DNA of 16,266 nucleotides, from positions 1 to 16,266 of the forward strand of contig CAYOGN010000096.1 of the NCBI GenBank assembly GCA_964403545.1. The letters run 5' to 3'. Origin of the DNA: VYFG01 sp964403545 (lineage in GTDB: Bacteria > Pseudomonadota > Gammaproteobacteria > Arenicellales > Poriferihabitantaceae). The position numbers were made by a program, and so were the translations under genes. Within the stretch, counting starts at the first letter, position 1. Each line of letters begins with the position of its first letter. Shown here in pieces: positions 1-6,553 of the stretch. The notes beneath the pieces are model-generated. The model was not told the DNA's origin and made no database searches. It saw nothing but the letters and a program-made list of their open reading frames with translations.

Positions 1-1
1 C

Positions 2-286
2 TACTCCCAGTGTGATTCTCTGCTCATGGGTGACAAGTGCGGCGCGCATACATTTCCCTATATGGAGGTAAAGAACCCGAGCGCCGTGGTGGAGCACGAA
101 GCGACCACTTCCCGCATAGGTGAAGACCAGTTATTTTATTGTCGTCAGCGCGGCATGTCAGAAGAGGATGCGGTATCAATGATTGTGAATGGTTTTTGTA
201 AAGAGGTATTCAAGGAGTTACCTATGGAGTTTGCGGTGGAAGCGCAGAAGCTTATGGGAGTTAGCCTTGAAGGAGCGGTTGGTTAG
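2..286 (+). CDS. sufB: SufB, Fe-S cluster scaffold subunit (C-terminal fragment)
   Basis: This is the last 94 residues of SufB, the scaffold subunit of the SufBC2D complex on which Fe-S clusters are built in the cytoplasm. The frame is open from base 2 and the N-terminal four fifths lie outside the window, so the first in-frame ATG (26) is an internal methionine. The fragment begins YSQCDSLLMGDKCGAHTFPY and continues with VVEHEATTSRIGEDQLFYC, both hallmark stretches of the SufB C-terminal beta-helix. Counting back from the C-terminus against the 495-residue E. coli protein, fragment Cys4 aligns with the sulfur-accepting Cys405, and His32/Glu33 with His433/Glu434; this alignment is inferred from length. 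The stop is TAG. sufC follows after 72 bases, consistent with one operon. Confidence 0.96.
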   Translation, partial: YSQCDSLLMGDKCGAHTFPYMEVKNPSAVVEHEATTSRIGEDQLFYCRQRGMSEEDAVSMIVNGFCKEVFKELPMEFAVEAQKLMGVSLEGAVG

Positions 287-358
287 CCTTCATTCATATG
301 CGGTCATTCGAGCATAATCATTTTCAGATATTAATTTTAGCCCCAATTTATTAAAAAG

Positions 359-1111
359 ATGTTATCGATAAAAAATTTGCATGCCAGTATTAACGGCAAA
401 ACCATTTTAAACGGGATCAATCTCGAGATTAAAGCGGGTGAGGTGCATGCCATTATGGGGCCCAATGGGTCCGGAAAAAGCACCCTGGCAAATGTGCTCG
501 CAGGTCGCGACGGGTATGAGATAACCCGCGGCAGTGTAGAATATCGGGGGCTGGATCTGCTTGAGATGGAGCCCGAGATTCGTGCCAGGGAAGGGTTTTT
601 TCTTGCATTTCAGTACCCCATTGAAATTCCGGGGGTGTCCAATATGTATTTGCTTAAAGCGGCTATCAACTCGATCCGTAAACATCGTGGTCTGGAGGAG
701 CTGGATGCCATGGACTTCCTTAAACTGATCAAGGAAAAAGCCGCGATGGTGGAAATGAAACAGGAGTTTTTGTACCGTTCGGTAAACGAGGGATTTTCCG
801 GTGGCGAGAAAAAACGTAACGAAATTTTACAAATGGCGCTCCTTGAACCCTATTTGAGTGTGCTTGATGAAACCGATTCCGGTCTTGATATCGATGCGCT
901 GAAAATCGTTGCCAAAGGGGTCAATTTACTCCGAAGCAGCGAACGATCCATCATTCTGGTTACCCACTATCAGCGCCTGCTGGACTACATTACTCCTGAT
1001 CACGTACACGTGCTTGCAGGGGGGAAAATAGTGCGGTCTGGTGGCAGGGAACTGGCCCTTACGCTTGAAGAAAAAGGATATGGCTGGATTGAAGACCAGG
1101 CGGCTGCCTGA
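359..1111 (+). CDS. sufC: SufC, ABC-type ATPase of the SufBCD complex
   Basis: A 250-residue cytoplasmic ATPase that powers Fe-S assembly on SufB/SufD; it is not a transporter. All ABC motifs are present: Walker A GPNGSGKST (residues 34-42, Lys40), Q-loop Gln85, signature SGGEKKR (147-153), Walker B ending LDE (169-171) directly followed by TDSGLD, and switch His203 in THYQRLL. The residue numbers of Lys40, Glu171, Asp173 and His203 match E. coli SufC, and the length is normal. The FSGGEKKRNEILQMALLEP stretch and the long insertion before it separate SufC from transport ATPases. ATG 359 is preceded by only a weak purine-rich stretch (AAAAAG). A small inverted repeat, CTGCC/GGCAG, brackets the stop codon at 1104-1116. 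sufD begins 51 bases downstream. Confidence 0.98.
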   Translation: MLSIKNLHASINGKTILNGINLEIKAGEVHAIMGPNGSGKSTLANVLAGRDGYEITRGSVEYRGLDLLEMEPEIRAREGFFLAFQYPIEIPGVSNMYLLKAAINSIRKHRGLEELDAMDFLKLIKEKAAMVEMKQEFLYRSVNEGFSGGEKKRNEILQMALLEPYLSVLDETDSGLDIDALKIVAKGVNLLRSSERSIILVTHYQRLLDYITPDHVHVLAGGKIVRSGGRELALTLEEKGYGWIEDQAAA

Positions 1112-1162
1112 GGCAGACAGATTCCATGATTGTCAAATTGATAGAGCACCAGACATTGACTG

Positions 1163-2473
1163 ATGAATAATATTATTGATCACTATGTGGATCAGCATAC
1201 AGCAGCTTTTCCCGGCTTCGCCGGAACCGGATTACCCTGGCTGGATAGCCAGCGAAAATCCAGCATTAGCCGATTCCGGCAATCCGGTTTTCCAGCGCAG
1301 CAGGAAGAGGACTGGCGCTATACATCGCTGCGGCCAATAACCGGCAAATTGTTCCAGGTTAAAGTGGATGATCAACTGGCGCAGACAAATGTTTCCAGTC
1401 ACCTGATTCCGGGACTGGATAGTTATCGGCTGGTCTTTGTCGATGGCAGGTTTGCTCCCGATCAGTCAAGCATTTCCGGCCTCGCAAGCAAAATTGTGGT
1501 CAATTCCTTCGCCCGGCTTCTGGAGCTGGATCCGGGAGTTATTTGCACCGAACCGGAGGGTGAATTTCCCGCCAGCGATGGTTTTGCGACTTTGAATATT
1601 GCGTTTTCACAGGATGGATACCTGGTTCAGATTCCGGATGGGGTTAAACTGGACAAACCGCTGGAAGTTATTTTTATTGCTGCGGGTAGTGAGCTTGTCG
1701 CCCAACCGCGAAATATTATTCGGTTGGGAAAATTTGCCGAGGCAAATGTTATCGAACGTCATGTCAGCGCCGAACCGATCAATGCGCTGGTCAATAGTAC
1801 CAGCCGTATTGTGCTCGATCAGGGGGCAAGGCTTGAGTATTATCTGCTGCAGTCACGACGCAGTAGTACTTACCAGGTTAGCTCGGTAGATGCCAGCCTG
1901 GCCAAAGACAGCAGTTTTTCTTCCTGTGCTGTCTCGCTGGGAGGGGAACTGGTAAGAAATAACCTTACCATACGGTTAAATCAGCCGGGTGCTCATTGTG
2001 ACATGTTTGGCCTGTATAATATTTCCGGCAGGCAGCATGTGGACAATCACACCAATGTCATTCATGCCGCGGAACACTGTACCAGCAGGGAATTATATAA
2101 AGGTGTCCTGGGTGAACGGTCAAAAGCGGTATTTCATGGACGGATTAAAGTTGAGCCGGATGCACAAAAGACCGACGCAAGCCAGGCTAACAATAACCTG
2201 CTGTTGTCGGCCAATGCTGAAATAGTCACCAAACCGCAGCTGGAAATTTATGCTGACGATGTCAAGTGTGCACACGGTGCCACCATTGGTCAACTGGATC
2301 AAAATTCTTTATTCTATCTGCGCTCAAGAGGTATTGACGAGATCGAAGCAAGATTGCTGTTAACCCGCGCATTTGTAAGTGATGTCTTACGGGAAATTAC
2401 CATCGAGCCGTTGCGAAAATATCTTGAGTCGACAATTGCTCCAAATCAGATCATGGGTGATGAATTGCAATGA
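1163..2473 (+). CDS. sufD: SufD, Fe-S assembly subunit paralogous to SufB
   Basis: A 436-residue subunit that pairs with SufB and binds SufC, and that helps acquire iron during cluster assembly. The N-terminal helical part contains the typical EEDWRYTSLRPI (48-59). The beta-helix core ends in KPQLEIYADDVKCAHGATIG (357-376), where Cys369 and His371 correspond to the E. coli Cys358/His360 pair at the SufB-SufD interface. The last helical part, SLFYLRSRGIDEIEARLLLTRAFVSDV, is the SufB/SufD C-terminal signature. The length is usual for the family. ATG 1163 has no strong ribosome binding site but agrees with the family N-terminus. Its TGA stop overlaps the next start as ATGA, which indicates translational coupling to sufT. 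No sufS follows, unlike the frequent sufB-C-D-S order. Confidence 0.97.
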   Translation: MNNIIDHYVDQHTAAFPGFAGTGLPWLDSQRKSSISRFRQSGFPAQQEEDWRYTSLRPITGKLFQVKVDDQLAQTNVSSHLIPGLDSYRLVFVDGRFAPDQSSISGLASKIVVNSFARLLELDPGVICTEPEGEFPASDGFATLNIAFSQDGYLVQIPDGVKLDKPLEVIFIAAGSELVAQPRNIIRLGKFAEANVIERHVSAEPINALVNSTSRIVLDQGARLEYYLLQSRRSSTYQVSSVDASLAKDSSFSSCAVSLGGELVRNNLTIRLNQPGAHCDMFGLYNISGRQHVDNHTNVIHAAEHCTSRELYKGVLGERSKAVFHGRIKVEPDAQKTDASQANNNLLLSANAEIVTKPQLEIYADDVKCAHGATIGQLDQNSLFYLRSRGIDEIEARLLLTRAFVSDVLREITIEPLRKYLESTIAPNQIMGDELQ

Positions 2474-2922
2474 CTCAAAAGCCAAATTCTACCAGGGTAG
2501 ATTTCCAGCCTGCTATTCTGTCGCCTCATGATCAGTTGGTTCAACAAATGGCGTTAAACAATGGTCCGAATCCAGAACAGGAAAAAATGGCCACAACCGG
2601 GTTGTCTGATGAACCGGATGAGCAGTTACTGCTTGAGCGGGTAGAAGCTGCTCTTCGCACTATTTACGACCCCGAGATACCGGTCAATATTTATGATCTG
2701 GGGCTGATTTATCGGGTTGAAATTAAAAACCGGTTTGCCAAAGTGGATATGACCCTGACAGCACCGGGTTGTCCCGTCGCTCACACTTTTCCCGGAATGG
2801 TGGAAGGTACGGTGAAATTGGTCCCTGGCATAGACGATGCTGAGGTGGAACTGGTATGGGATCCACCGTGGCGTCAGGAAATGATAAGCGAGGCGGCACG
2901 GCTTGAACTTGGTTTGTTGTAA
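2470..2922 (+). CDS. sufT: SufT-like MIP18-family (DUF59) Fe-S maturation protein
   Basis: A 150-residue protein. The MIP18/DUF59 domain occupies about residues 52-150, with DPEIPVNIYDLGLIY (67-81), MTLTAPGCPVA (94-104, conserved Cys101) and VWDPPW (129-134). Members of this family are auxiliary Fe-S maturation factors; SufT is the version encoded in suf operons, and its exact chemistry is less settled than that of SufBCD. The first ~45 residues are polar, low in recognisable motifs and probably flexible. Met40 (2587) is an alternative start nearer the domain, but the 4-base ATGA overlap with sufD favours 2470 by translational coupling. The Rieske gene begins 35 bases downstream. Operon context plus motifs make the call firm at family level. 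Confidence 0.9.
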   Translation: MTQKPNSTRVDFQPAILSPHDQLVQQMALNNGPNPEQEKMATTGLSDEPDEQLLLERVEAALRTIYDPEIPVNIYDLGLIYRVEIKNRFAKVDMTLTAPGCPVAHTFPGMVEGTVKLVPGIDDAEVELVWDPPWRQEMISEAARLELGLL

Positions 2923-2957
2923 AAAGTTTCTGATTTACCGCAAATGAATTAAAAACA

Positions 2958-3278
2958 ATGGGTGACTGGATAAATGTGGTTGCGGTGGATGACCTGAAGC
3001 CGGGTGAGCATACTGTGGTTGAGGTTGATGGTGCCGAAATTGCGCTGTTCAATCTTGGCGGAGAGTTTTATGCTATTGAAGATATCTGTACCCATGATGG
3101 TAGTGAAATCTCAAGTGGTTGCGTGGTAAATGGCAGCATCGAATGCCCCAGACACGGTGCCAGATTCGATATCAAGACTGGAGAAGTTACCGCGCCTCCG
3201 GCCTACGAGCCAGTTGAAACGTTCCCGGTTCAGGTGATCGATGGCGTGGTGCAATTGCGTGACCATCGCTGGGATTAA
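2958..3278 (+). CDS. Small Rieske [2Fe-2S] ferredoxin
   Basis: A 106-residue soluble Rieske protein of the type that serves as the ferredoxin component of non-heme iron dioxygenases or as a free ferredoxin. The [2Fe-2S] ligands are complete: Cys44-x-His46, 16 residues, then Cys63-Pro-Arg-His66. The residue spacing and the GARFDIKTGEVTAPPAYEPVETFPV tail are normal for the family. There is no signal peptide or membrane anchor, so it is not a bc1-type Rieske subunit. It is the last gene of the suf cluster, 35 bases after sufT and in the same direction. Rieske ferredoxins recur in this position in other suf operons, suggesting a role in electron supply or as a cluster-bearing client. No oxygenase partner gene is in the window, so the substrate is unknown. 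Confidence 0.93.
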   Translation: MGDWINVVAVDDLKPGEHTVVEVDGAEIALFNLGGEFYAIEDICTHDGSEISSGCVVNGSIECPRHGARFDIKTGEVTAPPAYEPVETFPVQVIDGVVQLRDHRWD

Positions 3279-3300
3279 TTGTTGATCGCACCCCCGGGCA

Positions 3301-3336
3301 AGATTGCGCTATCTTGAGATTGCGCTATCTTGAGAT
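3301..3336. repeat. 16-base tandem repeat with dyad symmetry between convergent genes
   Basis: The unit AGATTGCGCTATCTTG occurs twice in full, followed by AGAT, about 2.25 copies with no mismatch. Each unit is nearly palindromic (CAAGAT and ATCTTG arms around TGCGCT at 3299-3316), so each can form a small hairpin on either strand. The array lies between the Rieske gene (+, ends 3278) and the exported-protein gene (-, ends 3325) and contains the latter's stop codon. A bidirectional stop for transcription is possible, but no T-run follows, so a classic intrinsic terminator is not shown. Confidence 0.75.
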
Positions 3337-3774
3337 CGAGTAGCCGGGTCCTTTGTCTGAAGCCAGATCCATCACTATTTCCTTGCCACCAAAGCCATCG
3401 ACAATATCATGGGCACGCACTGTTATTGAAGTTGTTCCCACGGGTATATCAATTCCATTCTGACTACGGGTAAAAGGCTGCTCGTGTTGATGTGGGTGAA
3501 ACAACAAGCGGGTAAATGGATCGGAGCGGCTGATTTTCAGCACTTCACCGTGTTCGGTGACAATGTCCCAGCCATCGCAGTAGTCATCCCAGCCGGTATC
3601 CGGGTGGGCGACCGTTACCTGAAATGTCCATCCATTTGCACCTCCATCTATTGCCCTGACTTCGATGACATCTGCATCCGCCTCCCCTCCGGCAACCGTT
3701 TCGGTAAAAGCCGGTGATAACAGCAATGCAATGCCTGTTGCGATAAATACTTTTATTAACCTGAATTTTGTCAT
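3325..3774 (-). CDS. Conserved hypothetical exported protein
   Basis: A 149-residue protein of unknown function. The N-terminus (MTKFRLIK, then a hydrophobic stretch up to about residue 22) looks like a Sec signal peptide, with possible cleavage after TVA (26-28). The mature part is a predicted beta-rich domain with TGWDDYCDGWDIV (60-72), FHPHQHEQPFTRS (92-104) and ITVRAHDIVDGFGG (117-130). I recall this pattern from uncharacterised proteobacterial proteins but cannot name a family. The clustered His93, His95 and His97 could bind metal; this is inference. The frame stays open ten codons further up to an ATG at 3804, but I chose 3774 because the signal peptide begins there and AGGT lies just upstream. 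It is divergent from murA and converges on the Rieske gene, so it is probably transcribed alone. Confidence 0.72.
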   Translation of the reverse strand: MTKFRLIKVFIATGIALLLSPAFTETVAGGEADADVIEVRAIDGGANGWTFQVTVAHPDTGWDDYCDGWDIVTEHGEVLKISRSDPFTRLLFHPHQHEQPFTRSQNGIDIPVGTTSITVRAHDIVDGFGGKEIVMDLASDKGPGYSISR

Positions 3775-3844
3775 TTCATTTACCTGGATCAGTGTGCTAT
3801 CCATGGGATCATAACAAATTGGCGACTATCACATTAATCACCTA

Positions 3845-3865
3845 CCCGATTAGGTTAAAATCGGG
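3845..3865. promoter_or_regulatory. Perfect inverted repeat upstream of murA
   Basis: CCCGATT and AATCGGG form perfect 7-base arms around the 7-base spacer AGGTTAA, ending 28 bases before the murA start codon. The site lies in the 119-base divergent gap between the exported-protein gene and murA, so it cannot be a terminator for an upstream co-directional gene. It may be an operator or a hairpin in the murA leader. It also contains a weak -10-like TAAAAT (3856-3861) without a convincing -35 element. Its function is not shown. Confidence 0.45.
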
Positions 3866-3893
3866 CTGAATAAAAACTCATTCCTGATTTTGA

Positions 3894-5183
3894 ATGGATA
3901 AACTAATTGCAATCGGTGGCGGCCCCCTAAGGGGCAAGGTGCGAATTTCGGGGGCAAAAAATGCTGCCCTGCCGCTATTGATATCGTCTTTACTGACAGA
4001 AGAAACATTGAGGATCAGTAATATTCCCCACCTGCACGATATTACCACCACCATGGAGTTGCTGGGTCAGCTTGGGGTGAAGTTACAGGTTGATGAGAAA
4101 CTGGCTATCGAAGCAGATGCTTCAGAAGTAAAGGGAGTAACCGCCCCATACGAGTTGGTCAAAACAATGCGCGCGTCTATCCTCGTGCTTGGTCCCCTGA
4201 CTGCACGCTTTGGGCGTGCCGAAGTCTCCTTGCCGGGAGGCTGTGCGATCGGATCCCGTCCGGTAAATCTGCATATAAAAGGTCTGGAAGCCATGGGTGC
4301 AGAAATTAAAATTGAGAACGGTTATATCAAGACAAATACCCATGACCAACGCCTTAAAGGGGCAAGGATATTTATGGACTTGATCTCGGTAACCGGAACC
4401 GAAAATTTGATGATGGCGGCAACCCTGGCAGACGGCACAACCATAATTGAAAATTCCGCGCGGGAGCCTGAGGTCGTTGATCTGGCAGATTGCCTTAACG
4501 CCATGGGTGCCAACATCAGTGGTGCGGGCAGTGACGAAATCGTCATCGAAGGCGTTGAGAAACTGGGTGGAGCAGATCACAGAGTGATTCCTGATCGAAT
4601 TGAAGCAGGAACCTTTCTCGTCGCCGCGGCTGTTTCCGGAGGTGAAATATGCCTTGTCGACGTTATTCCAAGACAGATCGAGTCGGTGCTAGATAAATTA
4701 CGAGAGTCTGGTTGTACAATCGAAACCGGTGACGACTGGATTCGGTTAAAAGCGCCAGAGTGTCCACTTAAGTCAGTCAGTATCCGCACTGCACCCTATC
4801 CGGGATTCCCCACTGATATGCAGGCCCAGTTTGTTTTACTCAATGCAATCGCCAGTGGTACCGCCACGGTGGTAGAAACGGTGTTTGAAAATCGCTTTAT
4901 GCATGTTCACGAATTGCGGCGAATGGGTGTCGACATTGAACTTGATGGAAATACGGCAGTGATCAAAGGGGTGGAAAAATTGCATGCTGCGCCGGTAATG
5001 GCTACAGATTTACGAGCGTCGGCTTGCCTGGTGCTGGCAGGTTTGATCGCTGAAGGTGAAACCATCATTGACCGCATATACCATATCGACCGTGGTTACG
5101 ATTGCATAGAAGAAAAACTGGCGCAATTGGGTGCAACAATCCGTCGTGTTCCCGGTCATTACCATGAAAGGCGTTCGGCATAA
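3894..5183 (+). CDS. murA: MurA, UDP-GlcNAc enolpyruvyltransferase
   Basis: A 429-residue cytoplasmic enzyme that transfers enolpyruvate from PEP to UDP-N-acetylglucosamine, the first committed step of peptidoglycan synthesis and the target of fosfomycin. The catalytic loop is SLPGGCAIGSRP (112-123) with the active cysteine Cys117, so the enzyme should be fosfomycin-sensitive as far as this residue goes. Also visible are Lys22-Asn23 in SGAKNAALP, Asp308 in PYPGFPTDMQAQ, Arg334 in ENRFMHVHELRRMG, and the DLRASACLVLAG stretch that lines the PEP site. The length is near the ~419 residues of E. coli MurA, with a slightly extended C-terminus (YHERRSA). No strong ribosome binding site precedes ATG 3894, but the protein begins exactly at the family N-terminus (MDKLIAIGG). 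hisD follows 50 bases later in the same direction. Confidence 0.98.
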   Translation: MDKLIAIGGGPLRGKVRISGAKNAALPLLISSLLTEETLRISNIPHLHDITTTMELLGQLGVKLQVDEKLAIEADASEVKGVTAPYELVKTMRASILVLGPLTARFGRAEVSLPGGCAIGSRPVNLHIKGLEAMGAEIKIENGYIKTNTHDQRLKGARIFMDLISVTGTENLMMAATLADGTTIIENSAREPEVVDLADCLNAMGANISGAGSDEIVIEGVEKLGGADHRVIPDRIEAGTFLVAAAVSGGEICLVDVIPRQIESVLDKLRESGCTIETGDDWIRLKAPECPLKSVSIRTAPYPGFPTDMQAQFVLLNAIASGTATVVETVFENRFMHVHELRRMGVDIELDGNTAVIKGVEKLHAAPVMATDLRASACLVLAGLIAEGETIIDRIYHIDRGYDCIEEKLAQLGATIRRVPGHYHERRSA

Positions 5184-5186
5184 CCA

Positions 5187-5199
5187 GGACTACTAGTCC
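5187..5199. promoter_or_regulatory. 13-base palindrome between murA and hisD
   Basis: GGACTA, a central C and TAGTCC make a perfect palindrome four bases after the murA stop codon, in the only 50 non-coding bases between murA and hisD. It may be a small operator or a weak transcript hairpin. There is no T-run, so it is not an intrinsic terminator. The CTAG core recalls operator half-sites such as that of TrpR, but nothing else supports such an assignment. Confidence 0.35.
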
Positions 5200-5233
5200 C
5201 CGATCACCGTACTTCAATTTGTAAATTTCCCCC

Positions 5234-6553
5234 ATGATTACCCTGCTGGATAGTAACCATCCAGAGTTTGAGCTGCAACTGAACAGGTTGCTGGATCGGG
5301 ACCAGGTTCAAAATCTGGAGGTAGAAGGCGTTGTCAGTGAAATTATTGCCACGGTTAAATCAGGGGGGGATCTTGCGTTAATCGATTACACCAGACAATT
5401 TGATCATGTAAACGCCGATAGAATGGCGGATCTTGAGATGTCCAGCGACAGAATAAATTCTCTCACCACCGGGGTTAATGATGAACTGGCAAAGGTTATC
5501 GATCTGGCTGCAGAAAGAATAAGGCACTATCACAGTAAGGAAGTACAACAGTCGTGGCAATACCAGGAGCCAGATGGCACTGTTCTGGGACAGAAGGTTG
5601 TGCCGCTTGATCGGGTTGGGATTTATGTTCCCGGCGGAAAAGCCGCTTATCCCTCTTCGGTACTGATGACAGCAATTCCGGCGCGTGTTGCGGGCGTCGG
5701 TGAAGTGATCATGACCGTACCAACGCCCAACGGTGAGATTAATCCTGCAATCGTCCAGGCAGCAAAAACTGCGGGGGTGGATCGAATTTTCACCATTGGT
5801 GGTGCCCAGGCCGTTGCCGCACTGGCTTATGGAACTGAAACGGTTCCCGCTGTAGACAAGATTGTGGGGCCTGGCAATATTTACGTTGCAACAGCCAAAA
5901 AGCAGGTGTTTGGCAAGGTAGGGATCGATATGATTGCCGGCCCATCGGAAGTGGTGGTTATATGCGATGAAAGCGTTGATCCGGATTGGGTAGCTATGGA
6001 TTTGTTTGCCCAGGCGGAGCATGATGAACTGGCCCAGTCTATTGCCATCACACCCTCAGAAAAAATGGTTGAGGCTATTCGGGAATCAGTTACCCGACTA
6101 CTGCCCGGCATGGAACGTCGTACCATCATCGAATCAGCATTGGCCCAACAGGGCGCGATAATCAAAGTTTCGACGTTACAGCAGGCGGTAGATATTTCCA
6201 ACCGTATTGCCCCTGAGCATCTGGAATTGATGGTAGATCAAGCCGGTTTGCTAGTGGATAAAATTCGCCATGCGGGGGCAATTTTTATCGGTCCGCACAG
6301 CGCCGAATCTCTGGGTGACTATTGTGCCGGACCAAACCATGTGCTTCCAACAGCAGGAACTGCCAGGTTCAGTTCTCCTCTTGGAACAGCTGATTTTCAA
6401 AAGCGCAGTAGCCTGATCCAGGCGAGTCCTGCGGGGGCAAATGAAATGGCCAGGATTGCCTCTGTATTGGCGCGTTGTGAAGGATTAACCGCTCATGCCC
6501 GATCCGCTGAATTTCGATTGGCAACGCCCGAAGTTCCAACACAACGGGATTGA
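5234..6553 (+). CDS. hisD: HisD, histidinol dehydrogenase
   Basis: A 439-residue zinc-dependent cytoplasmic enzyme that oxidises L-histidinol twice with NAD+ to give L-histidine, the last two steps of the pathway. Diagnostic stretches are VGIYVPGGKAAYPSSVLM (128-145), IAGPSEVVVI (234-243) and AQAEHDELAQS (259-269), with zinc ligands Gln260 and His263. The catalytic pair Glu328/His329 sits in NRIAPEHLELM, and the further zinc ligands Asp362 and His421 in LGDYCAGPNHVLPT and GLTAHARSAEFR. All key residues are present and the length is normal. It follows murA, where hisG-hisD is a common arrangement, but hisG is absent here. The last 61 bases overlap the 3' end of tmcA on the other strand; the family signature ends at about residue 426, so the overlap covers mostly the variable C-terminal tail. 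Confidence 0.98.
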   Translation: MITLLDSNHPEFELQLNRLLDRDQVQNLEVEGVVSEIIATVKSGGDLALIDYTRQFDHVNADRMADLEMSSDRINSLTTGVNDELAKVIDLAAERIRHYHSKEVQQSWQYQEPDGTVLGQKVVPLDRVGIYVPGGKAAYPSSVLMTAIPARVAGVGEVIMTVPTPNGEINPAIVQAAKTAGVDRIFTIGGAQAVAALAYGTETVPAVDKIVGPGNIYVATAKKQVFGKVGIDMIAGPSEVVVICDESVDPDWVAMDLFAQAEHDELAQSIAITPSEKMVEAIRESVTRLLPGMERRTIIESALAQQGAIIKVSTLQQAVDISNRIAPEHLELMVDQAGLLVDKIRHAGAIFIGPHSAESLGDYCAGPNHVLPTAGTARFSSPLGTADFQKRSSLIQASPAGANEMARIASVLARCEGLTAHARSAEFRLATPEVPTQRD

